A DNA stretch of 64,000 nucleotides from a virus. This document shows positions 25,551 to 34,992 of the stretch, piece after piece. The notes below the pieces were generated by a model. The model saw only the letters and a list, made by a program, of their open reading frames with translations. It ran no database searches and was not told the DNA's origin. The position numbers and the translations under genes are program-made. The stretch is taken from the IMG/VR virus record IMGVR_UViG_3300021959_000011, positions 1 to 64,000 of that record; one strand, 5' to 3'. Positions within the stretch are counted from its first letter, which is position 1. Every line of letters starts with the position of its first letter.

Positions 25551-28500
25551 CTATAGTCTTACTGTCCAATCAGAATATTCTGGTCTAATTGGTCCACCAC
25601 GTACTAGAGTGAAAATACGCATTCCATTACCATCTGACTTCGTTGATTGCATCCCTGCATATGTTCTATTTGCAGATGTTGTTGCTGTATCAGTACCTGT
25701 ATGCCATGTGTATGCTGCTCGGTAATCCAATGCATCTGATGGTTTAAGTGTAGATGTGCCGGCGGTTCCCCCACCAACACTACTATCTTGTTCTCCATCT
25801 AAATCATATTTTGGAGATGTGGCTGTACCAACATTGGTAATTCCACCTTCAGTTGATGAATCTGCACCTGAGAAACAAATTAAATCCATTTCTGAGTTTG
25901 GATATATATATCTTTGAGATGCCATTGGTGTTGGAAAATTAAACACAAAGGTTTTATCTTGAGTAATAGATAATTGTTCAACTGGATTGATAATAGCAGG
26001 ACTATCAACTTGTGGAATAACTGCAGAGACATGATAATCCCAAGGTTTTAATACATCATATTCTCTTACAACAAACCTATAAATTCCTTTTGCCTCTCTA
26101 TGCATATCTGTCCAGTGTTTTGGAAAATCTGGATCTTCTGGTACTTCTATTAAATATAAGTTTTGTGCTTCTGGGTCTTCTGCATAATTTTGTAGTTGCA
26201 TTTTCAAGACTTGACCTTCGGATAAAGATTCTCTAAGGAATACGGAATCTACTGGTAAACTATATACATATGTATTTAAACTAGTACCTTGAAATGATGC
26301 AGTATTTGCAGGCCACAATACATCACCAGTAGAATTTACTGTATATTCGTATGGATTCCTTGCATGATCTAATTCAACATTCTCGACAAATACATTCAAC
26401 CTTGCGGCATCTTCTAATTGTGCAGTTCCATCTCCTTGTCGGCCATATGGATTGATATATTTATTTAGATAACCAGCACCTTTCCATCTATATTTGACAC
26501 GTACTTTGGGGGTTGTATCTGTGCCCAATGTAGGATTAGTGTTGGTGGAGCTGATGGTGGTGTTGCGAAAGACGACCCCACCAATTTCCAAAGGATTGCC
26601 CGATGGATGAAGAAAACTCATTTTGTGCGAAACCATTTCTTGAGTTGTTAGTGTAGAACCAGTATATACTGCTGGGGTAACTGAGTCTATTTCAAATTTA
26701 TAATCAACTCCTTCAACTAATACTGCATGTACTGAATCGTTGTCAATCGTGTCAAGTAATACAACTTCTTCAATTTCTAATCCCAACATAGCTGGACCAA
26801 GTTTATCGTTATATGCTGCATCATATTGGTTTACTGTTATGTAATCGTATGAATTGACCGTTGTTATGTTCGTGGTTCTCTGCGCGGTGGCTTGATCATC
26901 TACATAACCACCACCAGAAACACTTTGCAAAGCCACTGTTTTGGTTGAAGCAGATGTACCAGTTGGAGTATTATAAATTTTCTGGGCATTTGGTCCACTA
27001 TAATTTATACCACTACCATATTCATTTGCTTGTATAGGTAAACTATCGGTTATAATAGAAATATCTATTTGGTTTCCTGGCTTCAATCTTCTGCCAGAAG
27101 CATCATATATATTTTGTAAATCTGTAGAGACTGTAGTTGTTTGAAATGGAGTTGTAGCAAAATCTAAATTCTTCTCAAAAGATGAGTAATATCCAGCATT
27201 TTGTTCTGAAGTCTCAAAAGGTCTTTTACTTGGGGAATATACACAATGCACAGGAGACTTACCATCTTCAAATTCGATTTTACCCGAAGAATTATCCACA
27301 TGTCTCTGTATAACAAACCATGCATAATCATCATCTTGATCTACAGATGCCTGATCAAACATAAATAGAGAAGTACCATGATCTGTACATGTCAATCTAT
27401 AAGTAATTGGATATGTATTATTTGTATCAGATGATGTTTTACCTTGTCTACGGAAAAATCCTGCTTTTGCCTTTGCTCCTTGTATGCCTGGCGCAAAATA
27501 AATTTCGGCCAACTCGCCCGGCAGTCTAAACACGGACTTCTTCGTACCATCTCTATCCTGCCCTCTAGTAGTATCACCATTATCTAGAAGTTGATATTTT
27601 GTACCAACGTTAACATGCACGTAATCATCTCTTTCGTCATAATAGAAACGAATTCTCCATTTTTGTGGAGAGCGTCTTTGTCTAACTGGCGATGGTAAAT
27701 TCAAATTTGTAGGTATGGCCTCTGAAACTGAATTAATATCTGATCTAGATGACAATAAGTCGGTTGCCTTTTCAGATTCTACTACTAGTAAATTACCAAC
27801 TCTACGAATTGCCTTCATAACAGCAGTATGATCTTGTTGTCCGTTTACATCAATTGAAATTGGTGTTGTTGAAGTTTCCGTTTCATATGGATAAATCAAA
27901 TTATAAGGTTGAACCTCAACTTCATCTGCCGGAATAATTAGAGACCACTCTCCTTTAGAATAAACTTTATCGCCCGCAGTAACTTGGGAAAACGGAACAT
28001 CTACAGTTGCAGTAATGGTAGTACCATCGGTAATAGATGCAATTGTTGCAATACCAGTACCAGAAACTTCTCTAATTCGTTTACCTACAAGTGTAGTAGA
28101 AGCAGACCCATCTACTAACCAACTACCTACTGGTGCATCACTAAATTCCGCAATCATAGTTGCACCAACTCCTGTTGCACCAGTTACTGTTAGTGGTGCA
28201 ACAGTTTGAGATTGATTTTCGAATGTTGATGTAAAGTTATTTTTATATGGATGTAAACATAAATCTAATGCAAGATTTCTCAAAACACCATCTTCATATT
28301 CAGTATAGTTTTCTGGATTTATAAAATATACTATTTTTATAGTTGCACCAGATGTAGGAATTTTTCCAGTATTAAACAAAATATAACCGTTTGGAGTTTG
28401 AATTACTCCACTGCCTGGATCATATGTTTGTTGGTCACTGAATAAAAAATCACCACTATCTGGATATGTATCGTCGCCGGTATAATTGTCTGCAATTAAT

Positions 28501-28700
28501 TCATTAAATTCATTTACAAAAATTCTTACTGAAGCAATATCGGCCAAACCAAGATCTGGCAATCTTTTGAGTGGTAAATGTCTAGTGACACCATCACTCA
28601 CAAAATATTCCGCATAGGTTGGTTGCATAACACTAGTAATTTCAGTTCTTTGTACTGAAAATCCAGCTGATGCGAATGGTTGCGTTAAAGTAGATGCCAT
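25551..28700 (-). CDS. Large tail structural protein, member B of a four-paralogue family
   Basis: Encodes 1049 aa. N-terminal element SVQRTEIT (residues 15-22) matches member C. Family motifs in order: PQKWRIRFYYDE (346-356), VNVGTKYQLLDNGDTTRGQDRDG, REPGEL-like RLPGELAEI (392-400), FFRRQGK (415-421), DQDDDYAWFVIQRHVD (454-469), KSPVHCVY (481-488), REYDVLKPWDYH (about 879-890), IINPVEQLSIT, ASQRYIYPNSEMDLI and YAGMQSTKSDGNGMR (near 1014-1030). Close to member C in the first 500 residues and last 180; the middle differs. The combined conservation suggests one folding unit whose two halves flank a variable insert. Ends just before a strong terminator. Virion location is inferred from context. 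Confidence 0.72.
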   Translation of the reverse strand: MASTLTQPFASAGFSVQRTEITSVMQPTYAEYFVSDGVTRHLPLKRLPDLGLADIASVRIFVNEFNELIADNYTGDDTYPDSGDFLFSDQQTYDPGSGVIQTPNGYILFNTGKIPTSGATIKIVYFINPENYTEYEDGVLRNLALDLCLHPYKNNFTSTFENQSQTVAPLTVTGATGVGATMIAEFSDAPVGSWLVDGSASTTLVGKRIREVSGTGIATIASITDGTTITATVDVPFSQVTAGDKVYSKGEWSLIIPADEVEVQPYNLIYPYETETSTTPISIDVNGQQDHTAVMKAIRRVGNLLVVESEKATDLLSSRSDINSVSEAIPTNLNLPSPVRQRRSPQKWRIRFYYDERDDYVHVNVGTKYQLLDNGDTTRGQDRDGTKKSVFRLPGELAEIYFAPGIQGAKAKAGFFRRQGKTSSDTNNTYPITYRLTCTDHGTSLFMFDQASVDQDDDYAWFVIQRHVDNSSGKIEFEDGKSPVHCVYSPSKRPFETSEQNAGYYSSFEKNLDFATTPFQTTTVSTDLQNIYDASGRRLKPGNQIDISIITDSLPIQANEYGSGINYSGPNAQKIYNTPTGTSASTKTVALQSVSGGGYVDDQATAQRTTNITTVNSYDYITVNQYDAAYNDKLGPAMLGLEIEEVVLLDTIDNDSVHAVLVEGVDYKFEIDSVTPAVYTGSTLTTQEMVSHKMSFLHPSGNPLEIGGVVFRNTTISSTNTNPTLGTDTTPKVRVKYRWKGAGYLNKYINPYGRQGDGTAQLEDAARLNVFVENVELDHARNPYEYTVNSTGDVLWPANTASFQGTSLNTYVYSLPVDSVFLRESLSEGQVLKMQLQNYAEDPEAQNLYLIEVPEDPDFPKHWTDMHREAKGIYRFVVREYDVLKPWDYHVSAVIPQVDSPAIINPVEQLSITQDKTFVFNFPTPMASQRYIYPNSEMDLICFSGADSSTEGGITNVGTATSPKYDLDGEQDSSVGGGTAGTSTLKPSDALDYRAAYTWHTGTDTATTSANRTYAGMQSTKSDGNGMRIFTLVRGGPIRPEYSDWTVRL

Positions 28701-28731
28701 CTTTTATTTACCCCATATGTTTGTTTATCTA

Positions 28732-28739
28732 TATTTATA
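28732..28739 (-). promoter_or_regulatory. T4-type late promoter octamer TATAAATA
   Basis: Exact TATAAATA on the minus strand in the 54-base gap before paralogue B, 32 bases upstream of its ATG. Confidence 0.75.
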
Positions 28740-28754
28740 ATCATCATTATAATA

Positions 28755-31700
28755 CTACGCTGGAGCGCCACCTTCATTGGTATCAGTAAATTTGATACTA
28801 CTACCGGCAGTTTGCATAAAGATCCTCATTCCATTTCCGTTTGGTAATGTACTCATCATACCTTCATATCTTCTTTTATTTTTCTTCCAGTAGTATTTCT
28901 GTCCATCTGGTCCTACATGTCCAGCGTATGGGTGTGCAGTACCAGCGGATGTTACATCAAAACCTTGTCCACCAACTGTAAACTGTGCATTCAAACCATC
29001 AGAATCTGTATATTTTTCAATTTCAATACTACCTGATTGAGTACTAAAGTCTGCAGAAGAAACTGTAATCAAATCAAGTTCACTTCTTGGATAATAAAAT
29101 CTTTGTGATGTAAGTTGAGTTGGGAATGAGAATACAAAGTCTCTATCCTGTGTAATTGACAACTGTTCTTGTGGATTAATAATTGCATTTGAATCAATTT
29201 CATGCATAGTTGCAGATACGTGGAAATCCCAAGGTTTTAATACATCCTGTTCTCTAACAACAAATCTATTAATTGTTTTTTGGAAATTTTGATTTCTCTC
29301 TGGAAAATCCCTATCTTCAGGTGTTTCGATATAATATGCGTTTCCTGCTGGGTCCGCAAATACGTAATTAATTAATTTAACAGTTAATGCTGCACTAGGT
29401 CTTGGTGCATCTCTAAACAATAATGTTTGGTTAAAGAAATCATAGATATATACATTTTTAGTTGGGTCTAATAATGACCAAATTGGATCGCCAGGCAATC
29501 TACCATTCACAGACGCACCAGTTAGATTTGTATATTTACTAATATTTAATCCAGTTGATGAATTTACAGGAGTCTTATATTTATCACCAAAGATTTCCCA
29601 CAATGCATAAATGAAGTGTATTTTATATGCCTCTTTTGTTGTTGGGTTTATAACACTACATGCCATACTCGCACCACCAGTGGGATCGGTTGGATTGTAT
29701 ACGGTCCAATCAAGGTCTACACCTTCCTTATATGTTGCAGCATTTTGTGATGTACCATCAAAAATTTCTTTAATATAATCTGGTACTGCTGCAGTAGATT
29801 CAACTGGTAGTTTAAAACTACTACCCAATTTAGTTACACCAGCGGCATCAAGTGATTGTATAAATCTATGACCTGTTGATGGATCTCCCATTCTTACCCA
29901 CTGGTCATAATTAAGAATATATGCATCTGTATCTCTAATCAATTCTTGTCCATCAATAGCAACAATCAAAGAATCTAAAACCTTCGTTTGGTTTGCTTGA
30001 TTTTCGTTGTATAGAATGTCCAACATTGCATATGAAGGGTCTGACCAATCTCCAGGCGCTGCGCCGGTTGCACCATCTGGAATACCATCGGTTGCATCAG
30101 TTGCGGCAGTTACAAAAGTAGAAACACGTTCAATTCTATTTTCTGGATAAATTACATTACCAGAAAAATGTGGAGCTAGTCTAGAATCCATAACCCAACT
30201 AGAGCCTTTGGATTTTGCAGTAGAAGATACACCATCTCTAGGCAACTCTGTAAACCCGACAATTTCTAAATCATTAACTCTCTCGTTTGAAGTTATCGTC
30301 GTAAAATCTGCTGGAAAATTGAATGCACTTGGATCAAAAGTAGCTGGATCTGTTACTTGCCACTGATAACCTTTCAACCAATAATCCGTTGTTTGAGTCA
30401 TTTTAGAACCAACGATACCAACATCTAATTCTTTTTTCTCTCCAGTACTGTCTCCAGACGCATCAGTACCTGTCAAATACCCTTTACCTGTAAAGTCTAG
30501 TGCGTTTACCGTACCATTAAACATTGTCTCTGTTGGGTCAAAATAAAGTGTTGGGCCTTCTGTTTCCAACATTTGTCCTAATGATGTATAAAGATTTGGT
30601 GTCTTTGTTAAATCATTAATATCAGATGCGGCATAGTATTGGTTTAAATCTGCAATATCTATTGGTCTTTTACATGGAGAATACACACAGTGGACAGGAG
30701 ACTTTCCAGTAAACTCTGGTTGTCCTGTTGTTTGGTCTACGTGTCTCTGTACAACAAACCACGCATAATCATCATCTTGATCTACAGATGCTTGTTCCCA
30801 CATAAAGAAACCCATACCATGGTCAGTAATAGTAATTCTATATGATAAAGGATATGTTCGTGCAGTATCGTCTATATCTTTTTGAGATCTTCTATAAAAA
30901 TCTGATTTAGACTTAATTAATTGATAAGTACTACCTCTACCAACATTAGGTTCTTTATAGATATCACACAGTTCTCCAGGCTCTCTAGATACTGGACCTT
31001 TGATACCATCTCTAGATTGTCCTTTTGTCACAGACATGTCATCAAGTAATTGGTATGAAGTTGCAACATTAACTCTTACAGATGCAAGTTTTCTATCCCA
31101 TTCAAAACGCAATCTCCATTTTTGGGGTTTACGATTTGAAGTAGGAGATGTATATTCTGGTGTCAATGTGTCATCAGACAACAAATCTACCCCTTTAGAT
31201 GATTCAACTAAAAATTTATCACTGATATCTCTTAGTGCATATTCAACATCTACTTTATTATTGGATAATGGTTTTGGATAAATCAAGTTAAATGCAGGTG
31301 CATATGTATCAACTTCTTCGTATTCAATCAAAAAGATGCTACCAGCATCAATATATGAATTTTGATCCGAAGTTGCCAGAACTTGACCACCACCGTCAGT
31401 ATTGACTGTAAATGTTTGATTTGCTGCATCCCAATTTAAATCTAATATTGCATATTGTTGTGAAGAAGTGGCGGGAATAAATACAATACCATCATTCGCA
31501 ACAAATGCATGGTTTACACCACTTATTGCAGTTTGAATTGGACCCAATCCAGCCTTTCCTACTAATGCACCATATGGAACATCTAAAGAATGTTTCCAAT
31601 GATATCCGATTGCAACATTAACATTATTGAGATCTGCTGAGTCTACCCATGTAATTTCTGAACCAGCAAGTAATGTAATAGTACTTCTTCTAGTCGCGTC

Positions 31701-32543
31701 ATCTGATTCGACTGTGTAAAAACTTTCTGGTAATAATTTTCCATTAATTGAAACTCTAAATTCTCCATCTCCCAAATCACCTCTAGTGAATGGTAACATT
31801 GCAGTACCAGATGCTGCAGTCAATACAACATTAGATGATCCAATGGTAGAGATATCCTTTTCAAAAGAAGTTCTCCATTCTCTAACAACTTTATAAAGAT
31901 GTTTAAAAGTTTTCTGTACACCCTCAATTCCTGTTGTGGTATAATCATCGTTATATTGTGTAGTTAAAGTATGTCTAAGTTTTGTAACACTTGCATCTGT
32001 ATATCCAGCCGCTACTGGATCGCCGTTAACGTCAAGAGGTGTTGCATGTGTTGCCTTTAACAATTCTGGTGTGTCATAAGGATGAACAGTCAAGTCTTTT
32101 GCAAGTTGGTATAATAAACCACCATCTGTACCTGTCCAAGAATCTTGCGCCTCTTGAAATCTAACCTCAACTGTATCACCAGATACTGGTCTATATTCTT
32201 CTGCAAAAATCAAAGAACCGAAAATTCCGGCACTTCTATCAAATTCTACAGAACCTAGGCCGGCAAGTTGTGAACCTTCTTTATATGTACCATCTTCCCA
32301 AGATGTTACATCGGGGTCTGTTGTAGTACCATCAACTGAATTTTTACCTTGTGTTCTGTCAATAGAATATCTTACTTCACCAACTTTAATTTCCCAATTC
32401 CAATCTTTATCTTCGTAATCGATTTTTGAACGTAATGGAAACACTCTTGTAGAACCGCCACCTGTATGGTATTCTACGTGTTGTCTGTGAGAGATATTAA
32501 TAATCTCATTTCTTTGAATACTATACCCACTTGAACTTGGCAT
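28755..32543 (-). CDS. Large tail structural protein, member C of a four-paralogue family
   Basis: Encodes 1262 aa, the largest of the three adjacent members. N-terminal SIQRNEIINIS (residues 8-18) aligns with member B and is followed by the VEYHTGGGSTRVFPL/AEYFVSDGVTRHLPL pair. Conserved items: PQKWRLRFEWD, ATSYQLLDDMSVTKGQSRDG, REPGELCDIY, DQDDDYAWFVVQRHVD (about residue 598), GKSPVHCVY, REQDVLKPWDFH (about 1101), INPQEQLSIT, TSQRFYYPRSELDLI and YEGMMSTLPNGNGMR (about 1228). The region of about residues 640-1080 is unique to C and includes strand-rich stretches with DATDG and ETPED turns. It may hold the receptor-binding part while the flanking conserved halves anchor it. No catalytic motif is evident. 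Neighbour spacing (55 and 66 bases) and own promoters suggest each member can be made independently. Confidence 0.72.
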   Translation of the reverse strand: MPSSSGYSIQRNEIINISHRQHVEYHTGGGSTRVFPLRSKIDYEDKDWNWEIKVGEVRYSIDRTQGKNSVDGTTTDPDVTSWEDGTYKEGSQLAGLGSVEFDRSAGIFGSLIFAEEYRPVSGDTVEVRFQEAQDSWTGTDGGLLYQLAKDLTVHPYDTPELLKATHATPLDVNGDPVAAGYTDASVTKLRHTLTTQYNDDYTTTGIEGVQKTFKHLYKVVREWRTSFEKDISTIGSSNVVLTAASGTAMLPFTRGDLGDGEFRVSINGKLLPESFYTVESDDATRRSTITLLAGSEITWVDSADLNNVNVAIGYHWKHSLDVPYGALVGKAGLGPIQTAISGVNHAFVANDGIVFIPATSSQQYAILDLNWDAANQTFTVNTDGGGQVLATSDQNSYIDAGSIFLIEYEEVDTYAPAFNLIYPKPLSNNKVDVEYALRDISDKFLVESSKGVDLLSDDTLTPEYTSPTSNRKPQKWRLRFEWDRKLASVRVNVATSYQLLDDMSVTKGQSRDGIKGPVSREPGELCDIYKEPNVGRGSTYQLIKSKSDFYRRSQKDIDDTARTYPLSYRITITDHGMGFFMWEQASVDQDDDYAWFVVQRHVDQTTGQPEFTGKSPVHCVYSPCKRPIDIADLNQYYAASDINDLTKTPNLYTSLGQMLETEGPTLYFDPTETMFNGTVNALDFTGKGYLTGTDASGDSTGEKKELDVGIVGSKMTQTTDYWLKGYQWQVTDPATFDPSAFNFPADFTTITSNERVNDLEIVGFTELPRDGVSSTAKSKGSSWVMDSRLAPHFSGNVIYPENRIERVSTFVTAATDATDGIPDGATGAAPGDWSDPSYAMLDILYNENQANQTKVLDSLIVAIDGQELIRDTDAYILNYDQWVRMGDPSTGHRFIQSLDAAGVTKLGSSFKLPVESTAAVPDYIKEIFDGTSQNAATYKEGVDLDWTVYNPTDPTGGASMACSVINPTTKEAYKIHFIYALWEIFGDKYKTPVNSSTGLNISKYTNLTGASVNGRLPGDPIWSLLDPTKNVYIYDFFNQTLLFRDAPRPSAALTVKLINYVFADPAGNAYYIETPEDRDFPERNQNFQKTINRFVVREQDVLKPWDFHVSATMHEIDSNAIINPQEQLSITQDRDFVFSFPTQLTSQRFYYPRSELDLITVSSADFSTQSGSIEIEKYTDSDGLNAQFTVGGQGFDVTSAGTAHPYAGHVGPDGQKYYWKKNKRRYEGMMSTLPNGNGMRIFMQTAGSSIKFTDTNEGGAPA

Positions 32544-32589
32544 TAATAATCTCCTTTAAAATTTTTAGGACTTTTTGTTTATCTGAATA

Positions 32590-32597
32590 TATTTATA
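32590..32597 (-). promoter_or_regulatory. T4-type late promoter octamer TATAAATA
   Basis: Exact TATAAATA on the minus strand in the 65-base gap before paralogue C, 47 bases upstream of its ATG. An AAGGAG ribosome site follows. Confidence 0.75.
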
Positions 32598-32608
32598 AAA
32601 CTTTTCTT

Positions 32609-34357
32609 CTAGTCTATGTTAACATCACTGTTGAAAATATAGTCTCCATTCACTAACATCAACACTCTCATTCCGTTTCCATTTGGTAGAGTTGATAACA
32701 TCCCCTGATATCTTCGGTTATCTGTATTTGTTCCATCTGGTTTGTATGTTTGCATAGGTACATTACTACTCTGTGCAACTACTTCTGAAGATGAGAATGC
32801 AATTAAATCAATTTCTTCTTTTGGATACATATATCTTTGAGTAGTGAGTCCTGTTGGGAAAGTGATAACAAACCTGTTATCATCTGTAATTGCAAGTTGT
32901 TCCATTGGGTTGATAATTGCATTACTATCTGTCTGGTGTCTAGTACAATCTTTGTGTACATCCCATGGTTTTACGATATCAAATTCTCTTGCAACAAATC
33001 TCCAAATATTTTTTGCCATAAATTCATCTGCGAGAGAATCTTCTCTGTCATACGGATTCAAAATATATAATGAATCTGAATTTAATTCGGATACCGAAAA
33101 TTCATTTCCAGATTCATCATACACACTACCAATAGCATTTGCTGCAGTCTGTAAATTTGCAGCCTGTTGAGTAAAGTATACACCAAAATCTCTAGGCGAA
33201 ACACTTTCCCTTGAACAAGAATACATACAATGTAATGGGAATCTAGATGATTCATCAGTTCTTGTAATACCTGTTTGATTATCTACAGTTCTTTGTGCAA
33301 GTACCCATGCATAATCATCGTTTTGGTCTGTTGAACTATCATCCATTATAAAGAAACAAAATCCACGTTCTGTGAATGTAATTCTATATTGCATAGGATA
33401 TGTACCGGCTACTGAACTATCCTGTTTGGGGAATCTTTTAAACCAACCTTTGCCGCGTCTTTTATTTCTCCAACGAGTACTTCTATTAATAGTACCACCA
33501 TCTTCAGGAATTACAATATCTTCGAAAAATAAATCAACACACTGGCCAGGATCTCGTAAGATAGAAGTAGAAACTGATGCACCATTTTCTAAAGTAATTA
33601 AACCATCACTAATACCTAATGGTGCAGTAATATCTCCGTTATCTAAAATTTGGTTTTTGGTTGCAATGTTAATTTTTAACCACGCATAAGAAGGATTTGG
33701 AATTCCTACTGTGGCCTCCCATCCCGCCGGCAAACTTGCATTTGTAACAGTACCATAGCCAGGATGTGAATTAACTAGGGTTTCTCCCCAAGTACTTACG
33801 AGAGTTTCATCAATTGCATTACCGTCACTATATGTGTCTAATCCCAAATTACGCATTTTTAAATTTAGTTGATATAACTCTGCAGAAAATTCTTTGTCAC
33901 TTTCAAATAACCTCGGACGTTCATCATATTCAAGACGCAATCTAAATTTTTGATCGATACCTCTAGAAACTTGACCTTGATTTGGTGACATTTGGTCTGT
34001 AGAATCGTATACAATTACATGTTGCAATTGTGGTTGTCCATCATCAGTAGTACCATAACTAGGTGTACCATCATATCCAGCAACAGGAAATACTGGGTCA
34101 AAAAATCTTTTTGTTACTAGGGTTGAACCATCTGCGGCGTCTACCACTTCATTACCAGATTGTGGGATTCCGTTGTATAATTGCCATTCTCGTTTTAAAT
34201 CTAAATCTAAAACTTTGAGCATTCCACCATATGGAGTACCGTCCAATCCACCATCACCAGTAAAACCACCATTACCAGTGAAGGCAGTGAACCCTGTTCT
34301 TACAGTAGAAACTCCATAGTTTTTAAATGCTGATAAGGTAACTTGTAATTGTGCCAT
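32609..34357 (-). CDS. Tail structural protein, member D (shortest) of a four-paralogue family
   Basis: Encodes 582 aa, less than half of member C. It lacks the QR(N/T)EI N-terminal element and the long insert, so it approximates the family core. Motifs: QKFRLRLEYDE (near 140), INIATKNQILDNGDIT, LRDPGQCVDLF, FKRFPKQ, TYPMQYRITFTERGF, DQNDDYAWVLAQRTVD (about 356), PLHCMYS, FVAREFDIVKPWDVH (about 461), INPMEQLAIT, TTQRYMYPKEEIDLIAF and YQGMLSTLPNGNGMR (about 559). The N-terminal 60 residues contain a Gly-rich run (GNGGFTGDGGLDG). As the minimal copy, it is the best guide to what is essential for the shared fold. It is adjacent to the PA14 adhesin and a small beta protein in transcription order. 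Confidence 0.72.
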   Translation of the reverse strand: MAQLQVTLSAFKNYGVSTVRTGFTAFTGNGGFTGDGGLDGTPYGGMLKVLDLDLKREWQLYNGIPQSGNEVVDAADGSTLVTKRFFDPVFPVAGYDGTPSYGTTDDGQPQLQHVIVYDSTDQMSPNQGQVSRGIDQKFRLRLEYDERPRLFESDKEFSAELYQLNLKMRNLGLDTYSDGNAIDETLVSTWGETLVNSHPGYGTVTNASLPAGWEATVGIPNPSYAWLKINIATKNQILDNGDITAPLGISDGLITLENGASVSTSILRDPGQCVDLFFEDIVIPEDGGTINRSTRWRNKRRGKGWFKRFPKQDSSVAGTYPMQYRITFTERGFCFFIMDDSSTDQNDDYAWVLAQRTVDNQTGITRTDESSRFPLHCMYSCSRESVSPRDFGVYFTQQAANLQTAANAIGSVYDESGNEFSVSELNSDSLYILNPYDREDSLADEFMAKNIWRFVAREFDIVKPWDVHKDCTRHQTDSNAIINPMEQLAITDDNRFVITFPTGLTTQRYMYPKEEIDLIAFSSSEVVAQSSNVPMQTYKPDGTNTDNRRYQGMLSTLPNGNGMRVLMLVNGDYIFNSDVNID

Positions 34358-34389
34358 ATTAGTTTACTCTTTCTAATTCGTTATATATC

Positions 34390-34397
34390 TATTTATG
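34390..34397 (-). promoter_or_regulatory. Possible late promoter, variant octamer CATAAATA
   Basis: Minus-strand CATAAATA at the end of the 198-aa gene (overlapping its stop codon region), 32 bases upstream of paralogue D. Third occurrence of this exact variant before a gene start, spaced like the consensus promoters. Confidence 0.45.
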
Positions 34398-34989
34398 CCG
34401 CAGAACCTGTATTACTTCCGCCGCCACCAGACAAATTTTGATAATGTATTGGTACAAATCCATTACAAGATACAGTTGCAGTTATATTGTTAATTCCAGA
34501 ATTGTCTCCATAAGAAAGTACGAAGATATCATCATTTTCTGGTTGTGGTAATATTAGACTATGGAACTTAGAAGTTCTATTGCCGGTGTTATCTTTTCCA
34601 GAAACACTTACAATTTTTTCACCAGTTGTCCAATCTTCTGTTTCACTTAATCTCCAAAAACCAATATCAAATTCATCTTGTATATCAAATCTAAACCAAA
34701 CCTCAATAATAGAATATGATAAAACTGTTTCTTCTGGGTCTATTCCAAGACTAACCAATCTTTCTTTTGTTACACTGGGCCCAACCAATACTATTTCAGT
34801 TTCACATGAATATGCATTACCATAATTATTTGAGGTAAATGACGAAATCATAGGGGCAAAGTCTACTGCAATATCACCATTCGGAGTTGTTACCACACCA
34901 TTACTAACATTATCAATACCAGTAGAATTTCCATCTATACCGATATTTATGATAAAATTACTTTGTTGACTGTTTTCTATATATGACAT
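34393..34989 (-). CDS. Small beta-rich virion protein of unknown function
   Basis: Encodes 198 aa. Mostly strand-like. Recognisable stretches: SIIEVWFRFDIQDEFDIGFWRLSETEDW and a Gly/Ser-rich C-terminus (SGGGGSNTGSAA) suggesting a flexible tail end. Residues about 45-150 may form one beta sandwich (VDFAPMISSF..., ETEIVLVGPSV..., VSVSGKDNTG). No family recognised. Starts three bases after the stop of the PA14 adhesin, so co-transcribed and probably coupled. It could be a partner or cap of that adhesin; no further evidence. Confidence 0.55.
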   Translation of the reverse strand: MSYIENSQQSNFIINIGIDGNSTGIDNVSNGVVTTPNGDIAVDFAPMISSFTSNNYGNAYSCETEIVLVGPSVTKERLVSLGIDPEETVLSYSIIEVWFRFDIQDEFDIGFWRLSETEDWTTGEKIVSVSGKDNTGNRTSKFHSLILPQPENDDIFVLSYGDNSGINNITATVSCNGFVPIHYQNLSGGGGSNTGSAA

Positions 34990-34992
34990 TTC

